Assembly (NCBI GenBank): GCA_035628645.1
Contig: DASPJL010000053.1
Coordinates: 1 to 21,556, forward strand
Direction: 5' to 3'
DNA: 21,556 bases
From: DASPJL01 sp035628645
GTDB taxonomy: Bacteria > Bacteroidota > Bacteroidia > Cytophagales > Cyclobacteriaceae
The first letter of the stretch is position 1. Each line of letters starts with the position of its first letter. This document shows positions 7,326 through 14,571 of this stretch, in pieces. Below the pieces are notes generated by a model. That model did no database searches, was not told where the DNA came from, and worked only from the letters and a program-made list of their open reading frames with translations. A program made the position numbers and the translations under genes.

Positions 7326-7859
7326 TTACTTGTTTTCGGAAATTTCTTTAAGGTTCAATAAACTATTTTGCAATTTTTTACCTTCAAAGCTATCCATTAT
7401 TAAACCTAAATATCTCCCTGCAATATTATAGCCAAAGTCACCTTCTTCAACCCAATTGACGCTTGTGCCTCCTTCAAATTCTATTAATTCAATTTTTCCG
7501 TTTGTTTTAAAGCCTTCATCCTGAAGTATTTTATCGTAAGTAATGAGCCGATTTTCAATACTAAGCATTATTTCTATCGAGCCTTCACCCCATTTTTTAC
7601 TTTTCCAATTTATAACTGCTCCTTCTCCTTCTACAGTTTCTGCATAAGAAGCTGCGAAGAAGGGATCTTTTTCTTTGTTCCATGAAATCCATTTCCCCCA
7701 GTTTTGCAGGTTATTAATATATGGAAAGATAGCTTCAGGACTGGAATCAATCCAAACGGACCTTTCATATCTAAAACCATGAGGCAAAAACAATCCTACC
7801 TGGAGAAGAATCAATATAAAAATTGCTATGCCTATTAAGACCCTTTTAGTTATCTTCAT
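7326..7859 (-). CDS. Membrane-anchored SRPBCC (START-like) family protein
   Basis: A 177-residue protein with an N-terminal membrane segment at about 7-27 and a START/SRPBCC fold resembling polyketide cyclase/dehydrase proteins. The typical opening FRYERSVWIDSSPEAIFPYINNLQNWGKWISW-like block lies at about 29-60, followed by GEGAVINWKSKKWGEGSIEI, a strand with GKIELIEFEGGTSVNW and the long C-terminal helix GLIMDSFEGKKLQNSLLNLKE. These folds bind hydrophobic ligands; the ligand here cannot be told. The mature domain is predicted outside the cytoplasm or at the membrane face. The methyltransferase gene starts 15 nt after its stop, suggesting a shared role, perhaps on a lipid-like compound, but that is inference from adjacency. 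Confidence 0.82.
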   Translation of the reverse strand: MKITKRVLIGIAIFILILLQVGLFLPHGFRYERSVWIDSSPEAIFPYINNLQNWGKWISWNKEKDPFFAASYAETVEGEGAVINWKSKKWGEGSIEIMLSIENRLITYDKILQDEGFKTNGKIELIEFEGGTSVNWVEEGDFGYNIAGRYLGLIMDSFEGKKLQNSLLNLKEISENK

Positions 7860-8333
7860 TCGTGAACAAAATTAGGTATTGGCTATAGGTATCAGCTTGT
7901 TTTTCTATAGCTTCGCGCATTTTTTTTCAAATAAACTATCTTCATTTCTTAATACTTTTAGGGAATGAGGTTCGGGGAAACTCTCCAAACTTCTGCTTGC
8001 TATCCTTATATCATTCATATTCTCAAGGATTTTATTGTTTATTCACTTTTTACAATTGTGCCTTAACCTTCTTATGAATCTATTCCCACACTTACCATAG
8101 CCCCTTTTTTACCTCACGAATGTTTTAATTTTATAAGCTTGTACGAAATTTTTTGATGCAAAAAATACTATATCTTTATATTATTCAAATAAAAAGTTAT
8201 TTTTTGTGAGTAGATTGAATTTTGCAGAAAAGATACTCTATTAAAAAGTAACATATTAAATAAGGTTAAATTATTCTAAAATAATTGATTTATAAGAAAT
8301 TTTATTATCTAAACTTATATTCAACAAAACTAT
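7860..8333. other. Divergent intergenic region, 474 bp
   Basis: It separates the minus-strand SRPBCC gene from the plus-strand OPT transporter gene and should hold both promoters. It is AT-rich, especially from 8140 onward. A 7-bp inverted repeat, GCTATAG (7882-7888) and CTATAGC (7905-7911), lies just upstream of the SRPBCC start. I found no convincing TTTG / TAnnTTTG pair with correct spacing for either gene and no coding region. Confidence 0.55.
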
Positions 8334-10292
8334 ATGAGCAAAAAAAGTAACGAAGATTTTAAACCCTTTATTTCTGCTAAAGATTTTATTCCGGAGTTTA
8401 CATTAAAAGCTGTTTTATTAGGTTCCTTTTTTGGAATAATTTTCGGAGCTGCCACTGTTTATTTGGGCTTAAAAGTGGGACTTACGGTTACCGCCTCCAT
8501 TCCAATAGCCGTATTGGCAATATCTATTTTCAAAAAAATCGGGAATGCCACCATTCTTGAAAGTAACATTGTTCAAACGATAGGGTCAGCCGGAGAATCT
8601 ATTGCTGCAGGGGTAGTATTCACTGTTCCTGCGCTTTTGTTTCTTGCAGGTGGGAAAGACTATTTTCAGTATTTTCAGATTTTTGTTCTGGCGTTGGTTG
8701 GCGGAATTTTAGGTGTCTTGTTCATGATTCCTTTGAGAAGGGCTTTAATCGTAAAAGAACACGGAAACTTGCCCTTCCCTGAAGGCACAGCTTGTGCTGA
8801 TGTCTTGGTAGCGGGAGAACGCGGTGGAAGCCTTGCTCAAAAAGTTTACTTAGGACTTGGAATCGCATTTTTATACAAAGTCCTCATGTCTATTTTTGGG
8901 TTGTGGAAAGACATTCCACAATATGTTTTCGGCAGGAAATCTGCCCTACCTAATGGTACTATAAACGCTGAAATCACCCCTGAGCTATTAGGAGTAGGAT
9001 ACATAATAGGACCAAGAATATCAGGAATAATGGTTGCCGGCGGTGTACTTTCATGGATCGTACTGATCCCCATCATTACTATGCTTGGCGATGCTTTAAC
9101 CGTACCTTTTCCTCCTGAACCTGAACTTTTGATCTCCCAGATGGATCCTTCACAAATCTGGAACCGATACATCAGGTATATCGGAGCAGGAGCCGTTACC
9201 TTTGGGGGGCTTGTTACTTTAATAAAGACTTTACCTACAATTGTAAATGCTTTCAAAGATTCGATGAAGGATCTTCGTAAAAAAGATGTAAATGCAAACC
9301 AGGTCCAGCTGCGTACAGAGAAAGATATTCCATTAGTTTATGTATTGGTTGGCAGTTTGGTGCTGATTGTATTGATGGCTGTACTTCCCAATATTCCGGT
9401 GGATTGGTTTTCGTCGGTTTTAATTATAATTTTTGGTTTTTTCTTTGTTACCGTTGCTTCCAGGATTGTCGGACTTATTGGTTCCTCTTCCAGCCCCGTC
9501 TCGGGGATGACCATTGCTACTTTAATGGCTACTTCCTTAATTTTTGTGGGACTAGGATGGACAGGAGAAGCGTATCAACCCATTGCTTTAGTAGTCGGGT
9601 CAATTGTGTGTATTGCAGCTTCCAATGCCGGTGCAACTTCTCAGGATTTAAAAACAGGATACATCGTCGGAGCAACCCCATATAAACAACAATTAGGTCT
9701 TATTATTGGCGTACTTGTTTCTACGGTCGTTATAGGTTATACCCTATTATTATTAAATGATGCTTTAGGAATAGGTGTAGTAACCCCTGAACATCCCAAT
9801 CCACTACCTGCTCCGCAAGCTACATTAATGGCGACTGTGATCCAGGGGCTATTAAGCCAAAATTTACCCTGGGGACTCGTGTTAACAGGAATGGGCATTT
9901 CTGCTGTTATTGAACTGTGTGGTGTAAGTTCCCTGGCTTTCGCAGTAGGTGCTTACCTTCCGCTGTCTACTACCTCGCCAATCTTTATCGGCGGACTCAT
10001 TAAGTGGTTTGCGGATCAAAAAACCAAAAATGAAGCTGAATCAGAAATAGGTCCCGGCTCGCTTTTCAGTTCAGGATTAATTGCCGGAGGTGCATTAACA
10101 GGTATCCTGGTAGCCGTTTTAATTGGCACAAATGTGGACGACTCCAGTGGAAATCCGGTTTCGCTTATTTCAATTTTTGATACTGGGTTAATTGAATCCG
10201 CAGGAAATAATGCTGACCTGATTGGCATCATTGCTTTTGCTATTCTTAGTTTTGTGCTTTATAGATTTGCGTTAATAAAAAGTAAGGTTTAG
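8334..10292 (+). CDS. OPT family oligopeptide/metal-chelate transporter
   Basis: A 652-residue polytopic inner-membrane protein with about a dozen or more hydrophobic segments. The OPT family opening is clear: FIPEFTLKAVLLGSFFGIIF then TVYLGLKVGLTVTASIPIAV at about 18-60. Further markers are HGNLPFPEGTACADVLVAGE at about 144-163, the GVGYIIGPRISGIMVAGGVL block near 220-240, and NPLPAPQATLMATVIQGLLS near 486-505. Bacterial OPT proteins of this length are proton-coupled transporters, annotated for oligopeptides by homology to yeast proteins or for metal chelates by homology to plant YSL proteins. The substrate cannot be read from sequence. It stands alone between a divergent promoter region and recJ, which follows after about 100 bp containing a dispersed repeat, so it is probably monocistronic. 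Confidence 0.92.
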   Translation: MSKKSNEDFKPFISAKDFIPEFTLKAVLLGSFFGIIFGAATVYLGLKVGLTVTASIPIAVLAISIFKKIGNATILESNIVQTIGSAGESIAAGVVFTVPALLFLAGGKDYFQYFQIFVLALVGGILGVLFMIPLRRALIVKEHGNLPFPEGTACADVLVAGERGGSLAQKVYLGLGIAFLYKVLMSIFGLWKDIPQYVFGRKSALPNGTINAEITPELLGVGYIIGPRISGIMVAGGVLSWIVLIPIITMLGDALTVPFPPEPELLISQMDPSQIWNRYIRYIGAGAVTFGGLVTLIKTLPTIVNAFKDSMKDLRKKDVNANQVQLRTEKDIPLVYVLVGSLVLIVLMAVLPNIPVDWFSSVLIIIFGFFFVTVASRIVGLIGSSSSPVSGMTIATLMATSLIFVGLGWTGEAYQPIALVVGSIVCIAASNAGATSQDLKTGYIVGATPYKQQLGLIIGVLVSTVVIGYTLLLLNDALGIGVVTPEHPNPLPAPQATLMATVIQGLLSQNLPWGLVLTGMGISAVIELCGVSSLAFAVGAYLPLSTTSPIFIGGLIKWFADQKTKNEAESEIGPGSLFSSGLIAGGALTGILVAVLIGTNVDDSSGNPVSLISIFDTGLIESAGNNADLIGIIAFAILSFVLYRFALIKSKV

Positions 10293-10357
10293 GAAATGGA
10301 GATTAAGGAATGCCCGGCAGACAATGCTGAATTTCGATCAAACTTGCTTATCTATTT

Positions 10358-10377
10358 ACTCAATACTATAGACTAAA
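10358..10377 (+). repeat. Dispersed 20-bp intergenic element, copy 1
   Basis: ACTCAATACTATAGACTAAA lies 16 bp before the recJ start. It matches 17 of 20 bases with the element at 20226-20245 upstream of thrB, and part of the same word appears inverted at 12913-12926. Confidence 0.7.
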
Positions 10378-10393
10378 AACTAAATTAATATAA

Positions 10394-12094
10394 ATGAAGA
10401 GATGGGTAGTAAAAGAAGTTCCTGAAAGAGATTTGGTACTGAAGCTTTCCTCGGATATAAACGTAAGTGAGCCCATTGCCGGACTCTTATTACAAAGAGG
10501 GGTACTTGATTACGACAGTGCCAAAAAATTTTTCCGCCCTCTTTTAGATGGTTTACATGATCCTTTTCTTATGAAGGATATGGATAAAGCTGTAAGCCGG
10601 CTTGAAAAAGCCATTTTAAAGGAAGAAAAAATATTGATTTATGGGGACTATGATGTAGACGGTACTACATCCGTCTCTCTGTTTTATGGGTTTTTAAAAA
10701 GTATTTACCCTAACCTGGATTATTATATCCCTGACCGGTATTCGGAAGGTTATGGTGTTTCGTTTACAGGAATAGATTGGGCCCAAAACAACGGAATCTC
10801 TTTAATTGTAAGTCTGGACTGCGGCATAAAGGATATCGAGAAAGTTTTATATGCCAAAGAGCGGGAAATAGATTTTATTATTTGCGACCATCATTTACCT
10901 GGGGACAATATTCCACCGGCTTTTGCAGTTTTAGACCCAAAAAGAAAAGACTGTGAGTATCCTTTTAAAGAACTTTCGGGATGCGGTGTGGGCTTTAAGT
11001 TACTTCAGGGATTCTGTCAGAAAAATAATATTCCTTTGGAAAGGTTGTATCCTTTTCTTGATTTGCTCTCGGTAAGTATTGCTTCTGATATAGTTCCGAT
11101 AATTGATGAGAACAGGATTTTTACTTTTTATGGATTAAAAAGACTAAATGATGCTCCAAGGCCCGGACTAAAAGCGTTGATTGAAACTGCCGGATTGAGA
11201 ACTCCTCTGGATATTTCGTCCGTTGTTTTTGGGATAGGTCCCAGAATTAATGCAGCCGGCAGAATAGAACATGGGAAAAGCGCTGTTGAACTTTTATTAT
11301 CAGACTCCGAAAATGAAGCATTGGAGCTTGCAGGCGGTATAAATACAAAAAATGCCATCAGAAGAAATTTCGATGAAAGCATTACTTTGGAAGCATTGCA
11401 GATGATAGAAGCAGACATCGAATCCAAATCGGCCAACTCAACTGTTTTATTTAAAAATGACTGGCATAAGGGAGTGATCGGAATTGTGGCTTCAAGATGT
11501 ATTGAAAAATATTATCGTCCCACAATAATTCTTACTGAATCCAATAACAAAGCAACTGGCTCTGCCCGATCTGTAAATGGATTTGATGTATATGAAGCAA
11601 TATCCGAATGTGCAGAATTGCTGGATCATTATGGGGGGCATATGTATGCCGCAGGCCTTACGCTTTCTATAGAAAAACTTAGTGAATTTAAGCTTAAATT
11701 TGAAGAGGCTGTTTCAAAAAGAATTACTCCGGAACAACTCATACCCATGATTGAAATTGATTTCAACCTAAATTTGGGTCAGATAAATTCCAATTTCTAT
11801 AAAGTCATAAAACAAATCGGACCCTTTGGTCCGAAAAACATGCAGCCGGTTTTTGTTTCAGAAAAAGTAGAAGTGGTAAGACCTGTGTCCCTGATAAAAG
11901 AGGATCATATAAAACTTAGGGTAAAACAGGGGAATTCGGCTTCATTTGATGCCATAGGATTTTGTATGGGCTCCAAGATGAATGAAATTAATAACCAAAA
12001 ATATTTAGATATTTGTTATGTGATCTGTGAAAATGAGTTTAGAGGGGAACGATCGCTTCAGCTAAATTTAAAAGACATAAAAGTTTCAGATTAA
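10394..12094 (+). CDS. recJ: Single-stranded-DNA-specific exonuclease RecJ
   Basis: A 566-residue DHH-family nuclease, which degrades single-stranded DNA 5' to 3' in RecF-pathway recombination, base excision and mismatch repair. All metal-binding motifs are intact: LIYGDYDVDGTTS at 81-93, SLDCGIKD at 140-147, FIICDHHLPG at 161-170 (the DHH motif at 165-167) and SIASDIVP at 228-235. GIGPRINAAGRI at 280-291 begins the second core region, and DHHA1 has the diagnostic GGHMYAAGLTLS at 414-425. A C-terminal OB-type domain with FGPKNMQPVF follows. The length is typical. The ATG at 10394 agrees with the common MxKRWxxK start. lptB follows 63 bp later on the same strand. Confidence 0.97.
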   Translation: MKRWVVKEVPERDLVLKLSSDINVSEPIAGLLLQRGVLDYDSAKKFFRPLLDGLHDPFLMKDMDKAVSRLEKAILKEEKILIYGDYDVDGTTSVSLFYGFLKSIYPNLDYYIPDRYSEGYGVSFTGIDWAQNNGISLIVSLDCGIKDIEKVLYAKEREIDFIICDHHLPGDNIPPAFAVLDPKRKDCEYPFKELSGCGVGFKLLQGFCQKNNIPLERLYPFLDLLSVSIASDIVPIIDENRIFTFYGLKRLNDAPRPGLKALIETAGLRTPLDISSVVFGIGPRINAAGRIEHGKSAVELLLSDSENEALELAGGINTKNAIRRNFDESITLEALQMIEADIESKSANSTVLFKNDWHKGVIGIVASRCIEKYYRPTIILTESNNKATGSARSVNGFDVYEAISECAELLDHYGGHMYAAGLTLSIEKLSEFKLKFEEAVSKRITPEQLIPMIEIDFNLNLGQINSNFYKVIKQIGPFGPKNMQPVFVSEKVEVVRPVSLIKEDHIKLRVKQGNSASFDAIGFCMGSKMNEINNQKYLDICYVICENEFRGERSLQLNLKDIKVSD

Positions 12095-12107
12095 TTTTTA
12101 CAGAAGA

Positions 12108-12135
12108 TGGGAGTTGGAAGAAGGAAGCTGGAAGA
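12108..12135 (+). repeat. Heptamer tandem repeat (GGAAG type), four copies
   Basis: Units TGGGAGT, TGGAAGA, AGGAAGC and TGGAAGA lie end to end in the 63-bp recJ-lptB gap. All bases on this strand are purines apart from a T or C at unit junctions. Confidence 0.75.
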
Positions 12136-12157
12136 AAAAAATTTCAACTAATAGAAC

Positions 12158-12889
12158 ATGGTACTTAAAGCCGAACATTTAATAAAAAGATATAAAGCCC
12201 GAACTGTCGTCAATAATGTATCAGTTCATGTAAATCAGGGAGAAATAGTGGGGTTACTTGGGCCAAACGGTGCGGGAAAAACCACCTCCTTTTATATGAT
12301 TGTGGGACTAATAAAGCCAAACGAAGGTAAAATTTTTCTGGACGATGAGGAGATCACCTCCCTTCCAATGTATAGACGGGCAAAAAAAGGTGTAGGGTAT
12401 CTTGCACAGGAAGCATCCGTTTTTCGAAAACTTTCGGTGGAAGAAAATATTATGGCGGTATTGGAAATGACACAGCTTTCAAAGCACGCTCAAAAGGAGA
12501 AACTGGAAAGTCTATTGGAGGAATTTAGTTTGACACATGTAAGGAGAAACCTCGGGATGGTACTATCAGGTGGCGAAAGAAGGCGAACTGAAATAGCCAG
12601 GGCATTAGCTGTAGATCCTAGTTTTGTTTTATTAGATGAACCTTTCGCCGGCGTTGACCCGATTGCTGTTGAGGAAATTCAATCCATTGTTGCCCAATTA
12701 AAAAAGAAAAATATTGGGATATTGATAACCGATCATAATGTAAATGAAACTTTATCAATTACTGACCGTGCTTATCTTCTATTCGAAGGTAAAATTCTAA
12801 AAGCCGGAACTGCCGAGGAGCTTGCTGCAGACGAACAAGTAAGAAGGGTTTATTTAGGAAAACATTTTGAACTAAAAAGAAAAATCTAA
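12158..12889 (+). CDS. lptB: LPS export ABC transporter ATP-binding protein LptB
   Basis: A 243-residue ABC ATPase of the LptB type, which powers extraction of lipopolysaccharide from the inner membrane with LptF/LptG. The motifs are complete: Walker A GPNGAGKT at 35-42, Q-loop glutamine in YLAQEASVFRKLSVEEN near 84, signature LSGGERRRTEIARAL at 136-150, Walker B FVLLDEPFAGVDP at 156-168 and the switch histidine in ITDHNVNETL near 193. The Y-L-x-Q-E-x-S-[VI]-F-R-K-L-[ST]-V-E-E-N-I run is diagnostic of LptB among ABC ATPases. The C-terminal YLGKHFEL matches the family's usual end. lptC, lptA and lptF/G are not in this window. recJ lies upstream and a GH3-family gene downstream. Confidence 0.95.
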   Translation: MVLKAEHLIKRYKARTVVNNVSVHVNQGEIVGLLGPNGAGKTTSFYMIVGLIKPNEGKIFLDDEEITSLPMYRRAKKGVGYLAQEASVFRKLSVEENIMAVLEMTQLSKHAQKEKLESLLEEFSLTHVRRNLGMVLSGGERRRTEIARALAVDPSFVLLDEPFAGVDPIAVEEIQSIVAQLKKKNIGILITDHNVNETLSITDRAYLLFEGKILKAGTAEELAADEQVRRVYLGKHFELKRKI

Positions 12890-12898
12890 CTTTAATAG

Positions 12899-12926
12899 TC
12901 TTGAGTAGTGAGTCTTTAGTCCTGAG
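12899..12926 (+). repeat. 14-bp tandem repeat, two copies, related to the dispersed element
   Basis: TCTTGAGTAGTGAG and TCTTTAGTCCTGAG are adjacent and agree at 11 of 14 bases. The second unit matches the reverse complement of 20234-20247 at 13 of 14 bases. Confidence 0.75.
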
Positions 12927-12959
12927 AAAGGGATTTAGCTTTTGTGTTGTTCATTCAAA

Positions 12960-12987
12960 ATTTAACATTTAACAATTAACATTTAAA
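12960..12987 (+). repeat. Heptamer tandem repeat (ATTTAAC), four copies, abutting the GH3 start
   Basis: ATTTAAC, ATTTAAC, AATTAAC and ATTTAAA run without gaps to 2 nt before the GTG start at 12990. In such an AT-rich spot it may also affect translation initiation, but nothing in the sequence proves that. Confidence 0.65.
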
Positions 12988-12989
12988 AA

Positions 12990-14513
12990 GTGGAACTCCT
13001 GAATTCAATATTGACTTGGGTAATGAAGAAGCGAATTCATCAGATTGAGCTTTTCATGAAATATCCCTTTGACGTTCAGGAAGAAGTATTTAAAAAGCTT
13101 ATTGTTACTGCCCAAAATACCCAGTGGGGAAGACAATATCGCTATTCTGATATCAAGTCCATCAAGGATTTTCAGGAAAGGGTTCCCGTTTCTTCATATG
13201 AACAAATATTTCCTTATATAGATCGAACCATTAAAGGAGAAGCTAATTTACTATGGCCCTCCGAAACCAAATGGTTTGCAAAGTCTTCGGGAACTACAAA
13301 TTCCAGAAGTAAATTTATTCCTGTCTCTTTTGAAGCACTAAATGAATGTCATTACAAAGGTGGTAAGGATATGCTTTCCATTTTTGTAAACAATAATCCC
13401 GAAACAAAGATATTTGCCGGAAAATCCTTAGCCATTGGCGGCAGTAACCAGGTTAATTCCTTTAACGACAATTCAAACTCCTATTACGGAGACGTTTCCG
13501 CGGTAATAATGAAAAATCTTCCCTTCTGGGCCCAGTTCATTCGAACTCCAAGTCTGGAGATTGCCTTAATGGAAAACTGGGAAGAAAAGCTTGAGAAGAT
13601 TTCCAGCTCTACCATTAATGAAAATGTAACCAATATTGCAGGTGTACCGACCTGGACTTTAGTTCTCTTAAAAAGAATACTCGAAATAACGGGTAAGAAA
13701 AATATTCAGGAAGTTTGGCCCAACCTTGAACTATTTGTGCACGGCGCGGTGTCATTTGCGCCATACAAAGAGGAATTTAAACGATTGATCCCTTCGGGTT
13801 CGATGAAATACCTTGAAACTTATAATGCTTCCGAAGGATTTTTTGGAATTCAGGATACTTCAGACGGCGATGACATGCTGTTGATGCTGGATTATGGAAT
13901 TTTCTACGAATTTATTCCTATGGAAGACTTTGAAAGCGAAAATCCTAAAACTTTATTGTTAAGTGAAGTAGAGGTTGGCAAGAATTACGCTATGGTTATT
14001 TCTACCAATGGAGGATTATGGAGGTATAAAATAGGTGATACAGTTAAGTTCACTTCCACCAATCCTTTTAGAATTAAGATCTCTGGAAGAACCAAACATT
14101 ATATTAATGCCTTTGGAGAGGAAGTAATCATAGAAAATGCAGAAGCGGCGATTACCAAAGCCTGCAAGGAAACCGGAGCTATTGTTGTAAATTTCACAGC
14201 GGCCCCTGTTTATATGTCGGAAGGAAAAAGGGGCGGGCATGAATGGATCATCGAATTCTCCAACACACCTGATAATCTGAATTATTTTATAAAAGTGCTT
14301 GATCAAACTTTAAGGGAAATAAATTCAGACTATGATGCAAAAAGGCATAAAGACCTGGCTTTAGTGGCTCCCATAGTTCATGCGGTAGCTGAGGGCACGT
14401 TTTACAATTGGATGAAAAGAAGAGGCAAGCTTGGCGGACAAAATAAGGTTCCCAGATTATCCAACAACAGAGAGTATATTGATGATATTCTTGGAATGGT
14501 TCTGGCCGTTTAG
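12990..14513 (+). CDS. GH3-family acyl-adenylate/amide synthetase homologue
   Basis: A 507-residue protein of the GH3 family, best known from plant enzymes that adenylate jasmonate or auxin and join them to amino acids. The ATP-binding motifs are intact: KSSGTTNSRSKFIPVS at 98-113, YNASEGFFGIQ at 278-288 (the usual tyrosine, serine and glutamate), and GGLWRYKIGDTVKF at 341-354, followed by SGRTKHYINAFGEEV at 365-379. The opening, with LFMKYPFDVQEEVFKKLIV, matches bacterial relatives and supports the GTG start at 12990, since no in-frame ATG lies nearby upstream. The natural substrate in bacteria is not established. The order recJ-lptB-GH3 recurs in Bacteroidota as I recall, so a cell-envelope or lipid-related acyl substrate is possible, but that is inference. 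Confidence 0.88.
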   Translation: MELLNSILTWVMKKRIHQIELFMKYPFDVQEEVFKKLIVTAQNTQWGRQYRYSDIKSIKDFQERVPVSSYEQIFPYIDRTIKGEANLLWPSETKWFAKSSGTTNSRSKFIPVSFEALNECHYKGGKDMLSIFVNNNPETKIFAGKSLAIGGSNQVNSFNDNSNSYYGDVSAVIMKNLPFWAQFIRTPSLEIALMENWEEKLEKISSSTINENVTNIAGVPTWTLVLLKRILEITGKKNIQEVWPNLELFVHGAVSFAPYKEEFKRLIPSGSMKYLETYNASEGFFGIQDTSDGDDMLLMLDYGIFYEFIPMEDFESENPKTLLLSEVEVGKNYAMVISTNGGLWRYKIGDTVKFTSTNPFRIKISGRTKHYINAFGEEVIIENAEAAITKACKETGAIVVNFTAAPVYMSEGKRGGHEWIIEFSNTPDNLNYFIKVLDQTLREINSDYDAKRHKDLALVAPIVHAVAEGTFYNWMKRRGKLGGQNKVPRLSNNREYIDDILGMVLAV

Positions 14514-14571
14514 CTATTCGTATATTTAAAATTTACAACGTAGCTTTGCCGCCTATTTTACTCAGTTTATT

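Noticed and set aside
7882..7911. GCTATAG / CTATAGC inverted repeat upstream of the SRPBCC gene
   Set aside because: The word CTATAG is self-complementary, so two occurrences automatically give an inverted repeat; too weak to call an operator.
8140..8330. Promoter of the OPT transporter
   Set aside because: Several TTTG words occur but none pairs at 19-21 nt with an acceptable TAnnTTTG box.
9404..9685. 93-residue alternative-frame reading frame rich in Cys and Phe
   Set aside because: It lies wholly within the OPT transporter gene in another frame and has no plausible protein features.
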